Shown in pieces: positions 27,763 to 38,951 of a stretch of 64,000 nt of DNA (position 1 is the first letter of the stretch; each line of letters opens with the position of its first letter). The position numbers and the translations under genes were made by a program. Below the pieces are notes generated by a model. The model was given only the letters and a program-made list of their open reading frames with translations, had not been told where the DNA came from and searched no databases. Location of the stretch: NCBI RefSeq assembly GCF_007004545.3, contig NZ_CP045503.2, positions 2,450,501 to 2,514,500 of the forward strand, given 5' to 3'. The stretch comes from Shewanella eurypsychrophilus. GTDB lineage: Bacteria; Pseudomonadota; Gammaproteobacteria; Enterobacterales; Shewanellaceae.

Positions 27763-28020
27763 TTACTTTTCAGGTAACGTCACGTTTAATTCGAGAACAG
27801 ATAACTTATCATCGTTTTGGTCTAATTGTACTGAGACTTGATCTGTGTCGATCTTGACATATTTTCTGATGACATCAATAATTTCCTGCTTCATTTGAGG
27901 AAAATAATCAGGAGCATCACGTTCACCACGTTGATGGGCAACGATGATCTGCAATCGCTCTTTTGCCGTCGATGCAGTACTGGACTTCTTTTTTGTTTTG
28001 AAATAATCAAGTAAAGACAT
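27763..28020 (-). CDS. minE: Cell division topological specificity factor MinE
   Basis: An 85-residue protein. It binds MinD on the membrane, stimulates its ATPase and drives pole-to-pole oscillation. The N-terminal MSLLDYF membrane-targeting segment, the [11 protein letters not shown] contact helix and the C-terminal dimerisation region ([13 protein letters not shown]) are visible. It lies 2 nt after minD in the usual minCDE operon. Confidence 0.95.
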   Translation of the reverse strand: MSLLDYFKTKKKSSTASTAKERLQIIVAHQRGERDAPDYFPQMKQEIIDVIRKYVKIDTDQVSVQLDQNDDKLSVLELNVTLPEK

Positions 28021-28022
28021 AA

Positions 28023-28832
28023 TTAGCTACCAAATATCCTTTTTAAGAAACCTTTCTTCTCTTCTGTTACAAAGCGTAAAGGTAATTCCTGTCCTAGTAA
28101 ACGTGCAACACTGTCACTGTATGCTTTTCCTGCGTCACTTTCTTGATCCATGATCACTGGCACGCCAGAGTTAGATGCTTTCAATACTGCTTGAGACTCC
28201 GGGATCACACCGATAAGCGGTATCGCTAAGATCTCCTCTACATCTTCAACACTGAGCATTTCACCAGTAGCAACACGAGCAGGAGAATAACGAGTCAGTA
28301 ATAAGTACTCTTTTACGGGCTCTAAACCCTCTTCTGCGCGCTTAGATTTACTCTGTAACATTCCTAGGATTCGATCTGAATCGCGAACAGAACTCACCTC
28401 AGGATTGGTTGTGACAATTGCAATGTCGGCAAAATACAGTGCCATCATAGCACCGGTTTCGATTCCAGCTGGCGAGTCACAAATAATATATTCAAAATCT
28501 TTGGATAAATCTTGTAATACTTTACCAACGCCTTCCTTGGTTAAGGCATCTTTATCTCGGGTCTGTGAAGCGGGTAAAATAAATAATTTGTCGCAACGCT
28601 TATCTTTTATCAAGGTTTGGTTCAAATTAGCTTCACCATTGATTACGTTGACGAAGTCATATACAACACGACGTTCGCAGCCCATGATTAAATCTAAATT
28701 ACGTAGTCCTATATCAAAATCGACAACGACAGTCTTATGTCCCTTCAATGCCAAACCTGTAGCAATAGCTGCACTGGTAGTTGTTTTACCAACGCCGCCT
28801 TTGCCTGAGGTGACAACAATAATTTGCGCCAT
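28023..28832 (-). CDS. minD: Septum site-determining ATPase MinD
   Basis: A 269-residue ParA/MinD ATPase. It recruits MinC to the membrane and is displaced by MinE. The deviant Walker A motif GKGGVGKTT is at residues 10-18, and the C-terminal amphipathic membrane-targeting helix reads [10 protein letters not shown]. Length equals that of E. coli MinD (270). It follows minC by 27 nt. Confidence 0.97.
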   Translation of the reverse strand: MAQIIVVTSGKGGVGKTTTSAAIATGLALKGHKTVVVDFDIGLRNLDLIMGCERRVVYDFVNVINGEANLNQTLIKDKRCDKLFILPASQTRDKDALTKEGVGKVLQDLSKDFEYIICDSPAGIETGAMMALYFADIAIVTTNPEVSSVRDSDRILGMLQSKSKRAEEGLEPVKEYLLLTRYSPARVATGEMLSVEDVEEILAIPLIGVIPESQAVLKASNSGVPVIMDQESDAGKAYSDSVARLLGQELPLRFVTEEKKGFLKRIFGS

Positions 28833-28859
28833 GTGTTGTTCTATCCTTATATCTGTCTT

Positions 28860-29525
28860 TTAAAGTGGCAAGGCTTCGATAGTGAGAGATTCACCGTCTA
28901 GCCTAATGCAACCACTTTTCGTTGTACTATTTGCTTGTATATTTTCAGTAAGCCAATATTGCCCGGAGATCGAAACGAGCTCTGCTTCAATAGATTTGGC
29001 AATAATAACAGCATGTTTATCGCCGGCAGCACCTGCCATAGCTTTGCCTCTTAACGGGCCATAAACATGAATACTCCCGTCTGCAATTAACTCTGCACCG
29101 TTACCAACAGTTCCGACTACAATCAAGTCAGCATTTTTTGCATAAACCTGCTGGCCAGAACGGACATTTTGCTTAATGATTTTTGTGGTCTTAGGTAGCT
29201 GAGGTTGATTCGTTGATTGCTTACCTGATTTTATTTGCGCTAGGCCAAGCTGCTTAGCTTGTACAGCAATATCAGTGATCGCAGCAGTGATCCCGACAAT
29301 GACGAGTTGCCTTGAAGTGAGCAGATCTTTGAGCGCCGCAAGATTATAATCAGGATCGGTAATCGCACTAAGATTGACAACCAAAGGGGCGCCAATAAAA
29401 AACTGCGGGGCGATAGCTAATTTGCTATCTAACTCTGCTGCGACTTTGTCCAGATCAAAATGATTGATATGAAGCACAGAAAGTGTAAAAGAGGAGCCTT
29501 TCAACTCTAGGCTGGGTTTCTGCAT
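28860..29525 (-). CDS. minC: Septum site-determining inhibitor MinC
   Basis: A 221-residue inhibitor of FtsZ ring assembly. The N-terminal FtsZ-binding domain (about 1-105) is joined by a linker to a C-terminal beta-helix that dimerises and binds MinD ([20 protein letters not shown] region, about residues 140-160). It is the first gene of minCDE, divergent from ycgL with 121 nt between them. Confidence 0.93.
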   Translation of the reverse strand: MQKPSLELKGSSFTLSVLHINHFDLDKVAAELDSKLAIAPQFFIGAPLVVNLSAITDPDYNLAALKDLLTSRQLVIVGITAAITDIAVQAKQLGLAQIKSGKQSTNQPQLPKTTKIIKQNVRSGQQVYAKNADLIVVGTVGNGAELIADGSIHVYGPLRGKAMAGAAGDKHAVIIAKSIEAELVSISGQYWLTENIQANSTTKSGCIRLDGESLTIEALPL

Positions 29526-29646
29526 TCCGATATTGCTCTTTATAAATAATCAGCGCGAACGCTGATATGCATTATATTCCTAACCGTCCATGTTATAGTG
29601 TGACTCAATAGCTGGCAAGTTGAATAGTTTGGAAAGTTGGTAGTAT

Positions 29647-29928
29647 ATGATCTGTGCGGTATATAAGAGTCGTTGTAAAGCTGATAGTTATCTTTTTGTC
29701 GAGAAACGCAACGAATTTGAGCGTGTCCCTGAACCATTAATGGAAATGTTTGGTACTCCGACTTTGGTGATGATATTACCCCTGTCAAAGAGAGACCATT
29801 TAGGCTTTGCAGATATTAATAAAGTTAAAACTGAATTGGTAAAAAACGGATATTATTTACAATTACCCCCTCCAAAGGTTAACTTACTCGAACAGCATAA
29901 AAAAGAGATCGGCTATAGTAGGGATTAA
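29647..29928 (+). CDS. ycgL: YcgL domain protein
   Basis: A 93-residue YcgL family protein of small compact fold. Conserved features include the N-terminal CAVYKS and the LGFADINKV and YYLQLPPP stretches. It lies beside the min operon, as it does in many gammaproteobacteria. No biochemical role is assigned with confidence; a nuclease/RNA-turnover role has been proposed for relatives. The next gene starts 17 nt later. Confidence 0.9.
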   Translation: MICAVYKSRCKADSYLFVEKRNEFERVPEPLMEMFGTPTLVMILPLSKRDHLGFADINKVKTELVKNGYYLQLPPPKVNLLEQHKKEIGYSRD

Positions 29929-29945
29929 TAGTCAAAGGGAAGGGT

Positions 29946-30974
29946 ATGGTGCTAAAAAAATTGAGTTTGTCTTGGGTATCATTATTGGTGACTTCGTTAC
30001 TGTTAATGCCTACCGTTAGTGTGTTGGCCAGTGACAATCAATCCGTCACTAATTTCAATGACTTTTTGTCTCAGTTAGAGCAAGAGGCTAAAACATTAGG
30101 GATCAATGAATCGATACTGGCATCTACCTTTTCACAGATAAAACTGTTTAAGCAATCTACCCCCCCAAGGGTTCATGATAAAAACACTCAAGTTGCAACC
30201 CGCCCGCAGACTCTTGAAACTTATCTTCCTGAAATAATCACAGAAGCCAATGTGATCACTGTAAGAGCTATGTACAAAGAACATAAGACAGAGCTCGACG
30301 CTTTAGGTGATAAATACGGGATTCAACCTAGATTTATACTTGCATTATGGGGCATAGAGTCCAATTTTGGCGCTCAACGAGTCTCCTATCCAGCGCTGTC
30401 TGTCATAGCATCTTTGGCATATCAAGGGGATCAAGCGGACTTTTATAGGGCTGAATTTTTTGCTGCACTTAAGATTCTGGCTCAAGAACAGCTTGAGTAT
30501 CGTGATTTAAGGGCTTCAAGAACCGGCGGAATAGGGCAAACCCAAATGAAGCCGAGCCAGTACTTGGCACATGCCCAAGATGGTAACGGTGATGGTAATA
30601 AAGATGTTTGGAATAGCTCTTTTGATGCCATGGCTTCAGCCGCAGCATTTCTTCAGCATTCCGGTTGGAAAATCAAAGAAACATGGGGTCGACAGGTGAG
30701 AACGCCTGAAAACCTGGATATCAGTTTAGCGTCTCTGTCTGTGAAAAAAACCTTTCCTCAATGGTCTGCTCTTGGTTTGACACGCTTTGATGGTAGCAAA
30801 TTACCCAATCGCTCAGATATGCAAGTTTCTCTTATCATGCCTGATGGAGCTTCTGGTCGAAAATATCTGGTTTATGATAATTACCGAACACTGCTAGCGT
30901 GGAAGTCTTCAGATTACTTTGCTATATCTGTGACAAATTTATCCGAAAGAATTAAATATCCGCAGATTGATTAA
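29946..30974 (+). CDS. Exported lytic murein transglycosylase (MltB family)
   Basis: A 342-residue periplasmic enzyme that cleaves peptidoglycan glycan strands. A Sec signal peptide occupies about residues 1-29, ending SVLAS, with no lipobox. The catalytic glutamate lies in GIESNFG (about residue 139), followed by SYPALSVIASLAYQGD, GGIGQTQMKPS and the NGDGNKDVW stretch of the MltB family. It is probably co-transcribed with ycgL. Confidence 0.9.
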   Translation: MVLKKLSLSWVSLLVTSLLLMPTVSVLASDNQSVTNFNDFLSQLEQEAKTLGINESILASTFSQIKLFKQSTPPRVHDKNTQVATRPQTLETYLPEIITEANVITVRAMYKEHKTELDALGDKYGIQPRFILALWGIESNFGAQRVSYPALSVIASLAYQGDQADFYRAEFFAALKILAQEQLEYRDLRASRTGGIGQTQMKPSQYLAHAQDGNGDGNKDVWNSSFDAMASAAAFLQHSGWKIKETWGRQVRTPENLDISLASLSVKKTFPQWSALGLTRFDGSKLPNRSDMQVSLIMPDGASGRKYLVYDNYRTLLAWKSSDYFAISVTNLSERIKYPQID

Positions 30975-31092
30975 AGGCAGTCATGTTCATTTGAGAGCAC
31001 TCAGGTTCGATAATGCCTGCGGTGTTCTTCTTTTGTGCAACAGACAAGCCAGATCCTGTTTGAACAACTTCAATGATTTATCCATATAGTGT

Positions 31093-31120
31093 AAAATAGC
31101 CTGCGAAAGTAGGCTTTTTT
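31093..31120 (+). terminator. Rho-independent terminator before ycgN
   Basis: AGCCT / AGGCT stem, extended by A-T pairs, with an 8-nt loop and TTTTTT tail, 12 nt before the ycgN start. It should end the ycgL-transglycosylase transcript. Confidence 0.75.
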
Positions 31121-31133
31121 ATAGAATCAAATA

Positions 31134-31574
31134 ATGGCATTTTGGAAAGAAAAAACATTAGCTGAGATGAATACATCTGAGTGGGAATCTTTGTGTGATG
31201 GTTGCGGTAAATGTTGCTTGAATAAGATCATCGATGATGAGACTGAAGAGCTGTACTACACCAACGCTGCATGTAAACTGCTTGACCCTCATGAGGCACA
31301 TTGTATTCATTACACTCAACGGTTTAATTTCGTGCCATTATGCACTCAAGTGACAATAGATAATGTTGCTGAATTAACTTGGTTACCGGATAGTTGTGCC
31401 TATCGTCGACTCTATTCAGGCAAGTCATTACCGAGCTGGCACCCTTTACTGACAGGGTCTAAGAGTGAGATGCACCAACAAGGAATGTCGACCCAAGACA
31501 AAATCACTTGTGAGACAAAAGTGAAGTATATGGAAGATCATATCGTACTCTGGCCACTGAAAGATCTGGATTAA
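31134..31574 (+). CDS. ycgN: YcgN family cysteine-cluster protein
   Basis: A 146-residue YcgN/YkgJ-type protein that carries the CxxCxxCC motif as CDGCGKCC near residue 21. Three further cysteines (in [16 protein letters not shown] and in FVPLCTQV) complete what is probably a zinc or iron-sulfur site. The function is unproven. It sits between two terminators, so it is a single-gene unit. Confidence 0.88.
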   Translation: MAFWKEKTLAEMNTSEWESLCDGCGKCCLNKIIDDETEELYYTNAACKLLDPHEAHCIHYTQRFNFVPLCTQVTIDNVAELTWLPDSCAYRRLYSGKSLPSWHPLLTGSKSEMHQQGMSTQDKITCETKVKYMEDHIVLWPLKDLD

Positions 31575-31593
31575 ACGGTTTTTAATACTTTAA

Positions 31594-31619
31594 AAAAAAC
31601 GCCCATCAGGGCGTTTTTT
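31594..31619. terminator. Bidirectional terminator between ycgN and dsbB
   Basis: AAAAAACGCCC / GGGCGTTTTTT, an 11-bp stem with 4-nt loop between two convergent genes. Confidence 0.9.
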
Positions 31620-31638
31620 GATCTGACAGCTAATGGCG

Positions 31639-32160
31639 CTATCGGGCTTTATACCGATTGGTATTAGTTGCCGATAATGCTGGAATGAAGAAGATGGCAA
31701 GGGCAATGAGGTAAGCTGCAAAGGCGCCTATCATATATTGACCCATGGTTATTCCCATCATCTCCCACGGTATATCACTGCACATGCCACTTGGCATGAA
31801 GATAGACGGTAGCCATTCGTGTAGTGGCATCCAAGCAGGGAATTCAGGTAAGAAAGAGCAGGTAGAGAAAGGTGATGGGTTCATCTGCATATCTACAAGC
31901 TCAAGTGCGAGCTTTAACCCCCAAACGGCACTAATACCCCAGCCAATCAATGCCAAAAGCCTAGCAAAGCGGTTTCTATGGCCAATAACACCGATTAAGC
32001 CCGAGGCAAAAATACCTAATATGGCGAGTCTTTGATAAATACACATGACACATGGGTCTAGCTTCATCACATACTGGAAAAAGAGGGCACAGAGTTCTAA
32101 TCCTAGCGCTGTGCCGCCAAGGATTAGCCACGCCATACGTGATTGAGCAAAACGAGTCAT
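31639..32160 (-). CDS. dsbB: Disulfide bond formation protein DsbB
   Basis: A 173-residue inner-membrane quinone reductase that reoxidises periplasmic DsbA. Four hydrophobic segments, the first redox pair as CVMC (about residues 40-43), and a second periplasmic pair provided by CSFLPEF and GMCSDIPW. I chose the ATG at 32160 because the protein then aligns in length with the family (E. coli 176). A TTG at 32208 would add 16 residues. It is next to nhaB on the same strand, as in E. coli, with the nhaB terminator between. Confidence 0.93.
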   Translation of the reverse strand: MTRFAQSRMAWLILGGTALGLELCALFFQYVMKLDPCVMCIYQRLAILGIFASGLIGVIGHRNRFARLLALIGWGISAVWGLKLALELVDMQMNPSPFSTCSFLPEFPAWMPLHEWLPSIFMPSGMCSDIPWEMMGITMGQYMIGAFAAYLIALAIFFIPALSATNTNRYKAR

Positions 32161-32234
32161 TGGGTTCAAAGCATATTCTCCATAATGTTCTTTAAAATAT
32201 ATCTGCAATTGCTGACATTATTTGTGCAATAAAA

Positions 32235-32255
32235 AAACGCCCGTAAAGGGCGTTT
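32235..32255 (-). terminator. Rho-independent terminator of nhaB
   Basis: AAACGCCC / GGGCGTTT stem, with the A-run at 32231-32237 giving a T-tail on the minus strand. Confidence 0.85.
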
Positions 32256-32298
32256 ATAGGACTTTTATGAACCCAAAAAGTTCATTCAGTTGTCATAA

Positions 32299-33885
32299 TT
32301 AATGACTAGATATAGCACCGTTAGCGACTTCTTTGACAGTATGATGAATAATCATTTGCGAGTCATAGAAATACTGGGTCATATCCTCTAGGAAACCAAA
32401 TTGAATCGTCAATACACCAACAATAGATAACACAATGGTGTAAGGCAAAGCCATCCATACCATACGACCATAGGATAGTCTGACTAATGGCGCAATGGCC
32501 GAGGTCAATAGGAATAGAAACGCAGCTTGTCCGTTAGGTGTTGCAACAGATGGCAAGTTAGTGCCTGTGTTAACTGCGACCGCAAGTAGGTCGAACTGAT
32601 CACGAGTGATCTGGCCGTCAATCAATGCCGATTTAAGCTCATTAATATAGACGGTGCCAACAAACACGTTATCACTGACCATAGACAATAAGCCATTAGC
32701 GATATAGAAAATCACTAACTGAGTATTACCTTCATAACTCAATGCCCATTGAATGACTGGAGCAAACAGTTGTTGATCGATAATGACACCGACAATAGCA
32801 AAGAATACCGCTAATAGCGCTGTAAATGGCAATGCTTCTTCGAAAGCTTTACCTAATGCATGTTCATTAGTCACACCATTAAAAGCAGTGGCAAGAATAA
32901 TGACAGATAGACCAATCAGACCCACAGAGGCTAAATGTAATGCTAGACCTAAGACTAACCATACTCCAATAATAGCCTGGACAACCAGCTTCATCTTGTC
33001 GTGTTTAGTTCGGTGTGCATCTTCATAAGCATCATAATCAGATAAGATTTTATGAACGGCGTCAGGAAGCTGGACTCCATAGCTAAAGACTTTGAATTTT
33101 TCGACAAGAAAACATGTCATAACACCGGCGATAAACACTGGCACAGTGACTGGTGACATACGAAGTGCAAATTCTGCGAATTGCCAGTTGGCCTGAGCTG
33201 CAATGATTAAGTTTTGCGGCTCTCCAACCATAGTACATACGCCACCTAAGGCAGTACCCACACCTGCGTGCATTAATAAATTACGCAAGAAACCGCGAAA
33301 TGCCTCTAACTCATCCTCACAAAGTTGATTGCCACCTTCATCAGTGTGGTCGTGATCTTCAGCAAAGTTTTTCCCTGAAGCGACTTTATGATAAATAGAG
33401 TAAAAGCCGACAGCGACTGCGATGATGACAGCGATAACCGTTAGCGCATCCAAAAATGCGGATAGGAAGGCTGACGCAACACAAAACATCAAAGAGACAA
33501 CCACTTTTGAGCGGACTTTGGTGATCATTTTAGTGAAAGCAAATAATAATAATTGCTTCATAAAATAGATACCGGCCACCATGAAAATTAGAAGTAGTAA
33601 TACTTCTAAGTTAGCTTCTATCTCATGTAAAACTTGGTTAGGTGATGTCATTCCTATGACCACGGCTTCAATTGCAAGCAAACCACCGGGCTGAAGCGGG
33701 TAACATTTTAACGCCATAGCTAAGGTAAAGATGAACTCAATAACGAGTAACCAACCTGCCGTAAAGGGGTCAATATAGAAAATAATTGGATTGATGATTA
33801 AAAAAGATAAAATCGCGATTTTGAACCACTTAGGTGAATTACCTAAGAAGTTATCAATAAACGCCTGACTCATTGTCACAGGCAT
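32299..33885 (-). CDS. nhaB: Na+/H+ antiporter NhaB
   Basis: A 528-residue inner-membrane sodium-proton antiporter with about 12 hydrophobic segments, of the length expected for NhaB. The N-terminal LGNSPKWFK motif and the region with [19 protein letters not shown] (about residues 212-230) are typical. It exports sodium at neutral-alkaline pH and suits a marine cell. It is divergent from fadR. Confidence 0.93.
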   Translation of the reverse strand: MPVTMSQAFIDNFLGNSPKWFKIAILSFLIINPIIFYIDPFTAGWLLVIEFIFTLAMALKCYPLQPGGLLAIEAVVIGMTSPNQVLHEIEANLEVLLLLIFMVAGIYFMKQLLLFAFTKMITKVRSKVVVSLMFCVASAFLSAFLDALTVIAVIIAVAVGFYSIYHKVASGKNFAEDHDHTDEGGNQLCEDELEAFRGFLRNLLMHAGVGTALGGVCTMVGEPQNLIIAAQANWQFAEFALRMSPVTVPVFIAGVMTCFLVEKFKVFSYGVQLPDAVHKILSDYDAYEDAHRTKHDKMKLVVQAIIGVWLVLGLALHLASVGLIGLSVIILATAFNGVTNEHALGKAFEEALPFTALLAVFFAIVGVIIDQQLFAPVIQWALSYEGNTQLVIFYIANGLLSMVSDNVFVGTVYINELKSALIDGQITRDQFDLLAVAVNTGTNLPSVATPNGQAAFLFLLTSAIAPLVRLSYGRMVWMALPYTIVLSIVGVLTIQFGFLEDMTQYFYDSQMIIHHTVKEVANGAISSH

Positions 33886-34194
33886 GGCACCCTCTCAAAT
33901 TGAAATTATATTATTGTAAGTATAAAGCTACAGTCTATTAGAATCGCCACAGTTTAGCCTAAAGAAAGCATTTAATTAATACCTTACTCACATCTAAAGC
34001 TTAAAATTGTCTTAAAAAATAGCTTTAGATAGCAAAAAAGTACTAAAAAGGTGATTCGAAATGGATTTTGTGGTTTTTTGAAGGATTAAACTTTGATCTT
34101 AGCCAGTATTACTTCAGATAAGGTTTCCATTTTTTGAAGCTCTGGTATGATCAGTTATCAAAATAACCCTAACTAGAGTGGGAAAATTACCCTG
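33886..34194. other. Divergent nhaB-fadR intergenic region
   Basis: About 309 nt, AT-rich, containing promoters for both flanking genes. No operator, hairpin or small gene could be singled out. Confidence 0.6.
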
Positions 34195-34941
34195 ATGACA
34201 ATTGCCCCAAAAGCTCCTACATCGTTAAAGTCCACCGACATTATTGAAGCTAAAGGACCGGCGAGCTTTGCTGAGAAATATATTGTTCGATCAATTTGGG
34301 AAGATAAATTTCCCCCAGGTACGATTTTACCTGCAGAGCGTGAGTTATCTGAGCTGATTGGAGTGACCCGAACCACCTTAAGAGAAGTACTCCAGCGTCT
34401 AGCACGAGATGGCTGGTTAACCATCCAACATGGCAAGCCAACCAAAGTTAATGATATTTGGGAAACATCTGGCCTAAATGTCTTAGAGACTATCGCGGAT
34501 CTTAATCCGGCTGGTGAGCCTGTGCTACTCGAACAGTTATTGTCAGCACGAACCAATATTAGTGCCATTTACTTTAAAGGGGCGGTTCGACACAATCCAG
34601 ACAAAGTATTAGAAGCCCTAGAGCAACTGATTAATTTAAGTGATGATCCCAAGGCTTATGTCGAGTTCGACTATCAGTTACATCACTGTTTAGCCTTTAA
34701 CTCAGGTAATCCACTTTATGTACTCATTCTTAATGGGTTTAAAGGTCTATACAGCCGTGTAGGCGAAGATTATTTTGCCATTCCAAAAGCTCGCGAGTTA
34801 GCCTTTGAGTTTTATGAGGCATTGAAGCAGCTAGCTGTAGATAAGAATCACAACGCTATCCCAGCATTGATGCGCAGCTATGGTATTAACAGTGGTAAAG
34901 TGTGGCAAAAGTTTAAAAACTCTCAAACTGAGCAGGCTTAA
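34195..34941 (+). CDS. fadR: Fatty acid metabolism regulator FadR
   Basis: A 248-residue GntR-family repressor/activator that senses acyl-CoA and controls fatty acid degradation and unsaturated synthesis. The winged helix (about residues 28-92) contains the FPPGTILPAERELSELIGVTR-type region, and the C-terminal FadR acyl-CoA domain follows. The divergent placement from nhaB is conserved in gammaproteobacteria. fadD in this window is a probable target, but no FadR site was identified. Confidence 0.93.
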   Translation: MTIAPKAPTSLKSTDIIEAKGPASFAEKYIVRSIWEDKFPPGTILPAERELSELIGVTRTTLREVLQRLARDGWLTIQHGKPTKVNDIWETSGLNVLETIADLNPAGEPVLLEQLLSARTNISAIYFKGAVRHNPDKVLEALEQLINLSDDPKAYVEFDYQLHHCLAFNSGNPLYVLILNGFKGLYSRVGEDYFAIPKARELAFEFYEALKQLAVDKNHNAIPALMRSYGINSGKVWQKFKNSQTEQA

Positions 34942-34971
34942 CGCCTGGCAGCGTGAGAATGATGAAACAGT

Positions 34972-34999
34972 AAAATGCTTCTTTTATGAGGCATTTTTT
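34972..34999 (+). terminator. Rho-independent terminator of fadR
   Basis: AAAATGCTTC / GAGGCATTTT stem (one G-U pair) with 6-nt loop and T-tail, 31 nt after the stop. Confidence 0.8.
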
Positions 35000-35063
35000 T
35001 ACTTGAAAATAAGTGGTTCTCACCATTTACACGTTTATTTAGCGATTTAGCATAGGTTGAAGT

Positions 35064-38000
35064 TTAATCAATATCGAAGTTGTAATAGATATCTAATGAT
35101 TGCTCTATCGTGCCAGAGACGGTTTCTAAATAGAGTTGTGATAACAGGTAGTATCTTACCGTCATCTCATAACCTGGATTAAAAACACCATAGCCGTACT
35201 TGACCATGAGGTCATCGCCAATAAAGCCACTGATCGCTACGCGTCCATCATCATTGGCATCGAGCTGCACATTCGAAAAACCTAATTTTTCAATCAAGCC
35301 AGTCGCAGAGTCGCCAATATTGTTCACTGCTCCCCCCCCTATTTGGTTCGTTAAGGTGAGAGCCGCCCCTAACATTAAACCGCTATTTTGAGCATTATCA
35401 TTGCTGTGGAATCCAGTCCCCTTAATGATGTAGGAAAGGATCTCTGCTTGCTCTTTGGCGGGGGAAGAGAAAAGCGTAACGACAGGTTTGAGCGGTGTGC
35501 CTGTGATCCTGACCCCAGCAACAACATCCTCATCTTTAATTTCTCTGACAGCCTCAATATTGAGATTTGGCACTTCTAATGGGCCAATAAATTGTACTTC
35601 ACCCGCTTTGATGTCTAGAGTTTGCCCCATAAATTTATATTTCCCATCAATAACACGGATATCGCCGTATAGGAGTGGAGGCTTAAATGCTTCTTGTTTT
35701 AAATCTAAGGTGCCGATTAATTTTCCTCTCAATCCCATACCGTCAATGCGTAATTTATCGGAAATATTTATCTTGATATCTGTGGTTAGGGCGACCGGGC
35801 TTTGGTTTACCACACCTGATGAGGTACGGTCATTGAAAACAACATCTTGGGAAACAGCGACACCGCCTTCTGGTAATTGCACTATTTTGATATGACCCGA
35901 TGGCACATCGATGGCTCCAACCACATCAAAACTGTCTTTATTGAAATTTAACGTTAAATTTGGAGATAAATTGACGATGGCAAACGGTGGTTGAATAATG
36001 GCTAGATTGTCGCCATCTAATTTAATTGCGCCTTTGAACTGTTCTGCGCTCCAGTCAAGACTGCCAGACAGTTCTGCTTGGCCTTCCCCCATTTGCCATT
36101 GACCTTCTAGGATCGCTTTTTGTCCTGATAATGACATCGATATTTGAATGTCTTCCAGTAAGGTTGGATTAGCAGCAGCTAAGAGTTCGCCATTTTCTAG
36201 CTGCAACTTACCTGAGATGCTCGGCTTTGCTAAGGTACCTGCGATCTGCAACTGGCTTGAAATATTTCCTTCTATAGTCTCTAGTTGGGGCAAAAATTCT
36301 GATAGAGCCTTAAGGTTAATCTTATGTAGCCTTGTATAGCCGGATAAACTTCTGTCTGGCGTGACAGAGATATCCAGTTTACCTTCCCAGCTAGCAATGT
36401 CATGAGAGTCAAATTGTAGCCGAGTCGACAGGTACTCTTCATCAAGTCTTGCCTGTAATGCCAGGGTTTTATAGCCAATATCAACATTACGATTATTATC
36501 ATTTAAGCTGAGGTGGCCAGGCTCAAAGGCTAAGTCTAGTGCCCCTTGTGGTTTTTGGTTCTCGGCCCATATGATGTGAGAGGTTAATTTAGCCTGTGCT
36601 TGCCATAAAATATTATCAGGTAATAACGGTGCTAAAATGGCACCAACATCACCTTCAAATAATAGACTGGCATCACCATTTTCACCGAGTTCAGCGGGGT
36701 CATCTAAACAAAGTTTGCCGTTGAGGTTAAATAAGCAAAACCTTGTAACAAGACCTGTTTGCTTGAGGTTATCCCAACTAACGGTCAAAGCATCTTCTAG
36801 GGACCAGGCCCCTAAGAAAGAGTCGATATTGAATGCACGAACTTCTGCCTGTAGGGTTTCAGTTTCACGATTAAAATTGGAATAGACCTTAGTGTTAACT
36901 TGATAGTCTCCTCTGGTTTCAAGTCTCAACTTTTGTTTGTTTTCGTCTCCTTTTACCCCCAGCGTGATGGAATCTAGCTTTACTGAATCGTAATTGAGGT
37001 TTCCCGCTCTGACTGATAATGCAAAATCTTGATTATCAAGAGGACGATAAGTACCTTTTATTAAGGCGTGATCCAATTGAATGTCTGTATACTGCAATTG
37101 CTGAACATCCGCATAGATGAAGACTTCAGGGTGTTCATTTTCACCAGAGACATTTATCTTAGCGTTAATACTGCCGGATGAATCAGCTTGCCAAAGGTTG
37201 AGATCGGGAATATCCAAATTAGCGTTAACAGCCCAATTTTCATCGGCTGTACCGGAAATGGTCAATACTGACTGTAGAGCGCTGAAGGTTAAATTTTCGG
37301 CACTAAGATTAAACTTCTCATTTAAACTCAGATCACCAATAAGCTCAAAGGGATAGCCTTGGATCTCTCCGGCTAATTCAGAGCGTGATATCGCAACATG
37401 CCATTGACTATCCTTAACCTGACCTTGAGTGCTTAATCTGCCACTAATGAAGCTTTCCGGTAATGGATTTTCCAGCATTAATGCTAATTGCTGCATATCG
37501 AAGTCGATCGTATTGATATCAGCATCCCAGCTAATGATGTTGCCGTAGCTGATATGTCCAGATGCTTCTACTTCGCCAATCAAGCCTTTTGCCCTAAGGT
37601 GGGATATGTCAACTCGGGAGCCACTATGGGTTAATTGGGTATCGACATTCAGTATGGGGTGATAGGGGGTATTTACTCGTCCTGAAAAACTCACCTTTTG
37701 ACTATCTGTGTTACCGCTAGTTGATAACTCAATGTCTTTGGCTGAATAAGTATTACTATCAATAGGCCAACCAAGTTGCCGAGCGGTTAGAGATAGCTGA
37801 TAAGCTAATCTGGGTTCGGCAAGGGCTATATCGCCATTGAGGCTAAAATCGACATCCCCTTGTCCCTTAGCCTCAACGCTTAGTTTGTTGAAACCACCTG
37901 ATACATTTAGGTTTAGATGCTGCTGACTGAGGCTAGGTACTTCTTTGACATTACTGGCATTTATGTCGGCAATAAAGTCCATTGGGTAATCATCGATAAG

Positions 38001-38951
38001 GGATATTTCCCCTTCGAGAATGACATTACCGTAGGTATGCTCCACGAGGAGCTTTTCGACGTGAATGAGGAAGCTATGATAACTGGCTTCAAATTCAATT
38101 TTATTAAAAATATCGTCTCGCTGCCCTAATCTGAGGTGGCTGTTGTTCAGTGAAACCTGTTCGGCAAAAACTGGAATGGGCATAAACACTTGGGGCAGGT
38201 TTGCCATGGTCCAGCTCTCAGCTTGTTCATTTTTATCTTTAGATTGCTCAGCTGAATCGCCCGATAAAGGTATATCGACCAAGAGGCCATTGGACGTTAA
38301 ATAGTTAACTCTTATTCCAGTAGCTTGCCACTGCGCTCTTGTTTGTAGTCGAGTGGCATTGAAATGCATATCATCGACTCTGACTTTTACATTGGCTAAA
38401 TCGGCTTTAGTGAGGTCGATGCCAAAGGGGAGGGTGATCTCTTCATGGATATCATCGCCAGCTTCTTCAGCTTGGATGTGTGTGTTTACTTTGTGGTCCG
38501 CATTTGGAATCGGCGACGAATTAGCTTTAATACCTGTTTCATCTTCTTTAGCAGGAATAGAAGTGTCTACGTCGACAATGACTCTCGAGGCTGATAATTC
38601 ATCCACGCAGAGCTGCTTACGCAGTAAACATAAGGGGTGCCAATCGAGGACTAAGTCATCAAGTTCAACTGAAACGCCAACCATTTTCCAGTGAACATTT
38701 GTGAGTGATAATCTGTTGTTGATCGCGCCATCGACATAGGTGATATCTAAGTCTGGTACTAAGCTATCTGCAACAAATACCGTTATGCGACTACCGAAAT
38801 CGGTACCAATCAAGATGGCGACAGTGATCAGTATGCCTAAGGGGATATATATGACAGTTCGACAAAAACCTTTGAAACTGCGCCAAAGTACGTATCGTCG
38901 ATTCGATTTTACTGATGATGCTTCATCTTGTTGTTCAACTTGATGGGTCAT
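35064..38951 (-). CDS. tamB: Translocation and assembly module protein TamB
   Basis: A 1295-residue inner-membrane-anchored protein spanning the periplasm. An N-terminal membrane segment (about residues 25-45, IYIPLGILITVAILIG) is followed by a very long AsmA/DUF490-type repeat region predicted to form a hydrophobic beta-taco groove for lipid transport. The conserved C-terminal TamB domain ends in a short beta strand (LDIYYNFDID). The ATG at 38951 overlaps the tamA stop in an ATGA arrangement and has GGGAG 7 nt upstream. A longer frame from 38984 is therefore rejected. It partners TamA in outer membrane assembly or phospholipid traffic. Confidence 0.93.
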   Translation of the reverse strand: MTHQVEQQDEASSVKSNRRYVLWRSFKGFCRTVIYIPLGILITVAILIGTDFGSRITVFVADSLVPDLDITYVDGAINNRLSLTNVHWKMVGVSVELDDLVLDWHPLCLLRKQLCVDELSASRVIVDVDTSIPAKEDETGIKANSSPIPNADHKVNTHIQAEEAGDDIHEEITLPFGIDLTKADLANVKVRVDDMHFNATRLQTRAQWQATGIRVNYLTSNGLLVDIPLSGDSAEQSKDKNEQAESWTMANLPQVFMPIPVFAEQVSLNNSHLRLGQRDDIFNKIEFEASYHSFLIHVEKLLVEHTYGNVILEGEISLIDDYPMDFIADINASNVKEVPSLSQQHLNLNVSGGFNKLSVEAKGQGDVDFSLNGDIALAEPRLAYQLSLTARQLGWPIDSNTYSAKDIELSTSGNTDSQKVSFSGRVNTPYHPILNVDTQLTHSGSRVDISHLRAKGLIGEVEASGHISYGNIISWDADINTIDFDMQQLALMLENPLPESFISGRLSTQGQVKDSQWHVAISRSELAGEIQGYPFELIGDLSLNEKFNLSAENLTFSALQSVLTISGTADENWAVNANLDIPDLNLWQADSSGSINAKINVSGENEHPEVFIYADVQQLQYTDIQLDHALIKGTYRPLDNQDFALSVRAGNLNYDSVKLDSITLGVKGDENKQKLRLETRGDYQVNTKVYSNFNRETETLQAEVRAFNIDSFLGAWSLEDALTVSWDNLKQTGLVTRFCLFNLNGKLCLDDPAELGENGDASLLFEGDVGAILAPLLPDNILWQAQAKLTSHIIWAENQKPQGALDLAFEPGHLSLNDNNRNVDIGYKTLALQARLDEEYLSTRLQFDSHDIASWEGKLDISVTPDRSLSGYTRLHKINLKALSEFLPQLETIEGNISSQLQIAGTLAKPSISGKLQLENGELLAAANPTLLEDIQISMSLSGQKAILEGQWQMGEGQAELSGSLDWSAEQFKGAIKLDGDNLAIIQPPFAIVNLSPNLTLNFNKDSFDVVGAIDVPSGHIKIVQLPEGGVAVSQDVVFNDRTSSGVVNQSPVALTTDIKINISDKLRIDGMGLRGKLIGTLDLKQEAFKPPLLYGDIRVIDGKYKFMGQTLDIKAGEVQFIGPLEVPNLNIEAVREIKDEDVVAGVRITGTPLKPVVTLFSSPAKEQAEILSYIIKGTGFHSNDNAQNSGLMLGAALTLTNQIGGGAVNNIGDSATGLIEKLGFSNVQLDANDDGRVAISGFIGDDLMVKYGYGVFNPGYEMTVRYYLLSQLYLETVSGTIEQSLDIYYNFDID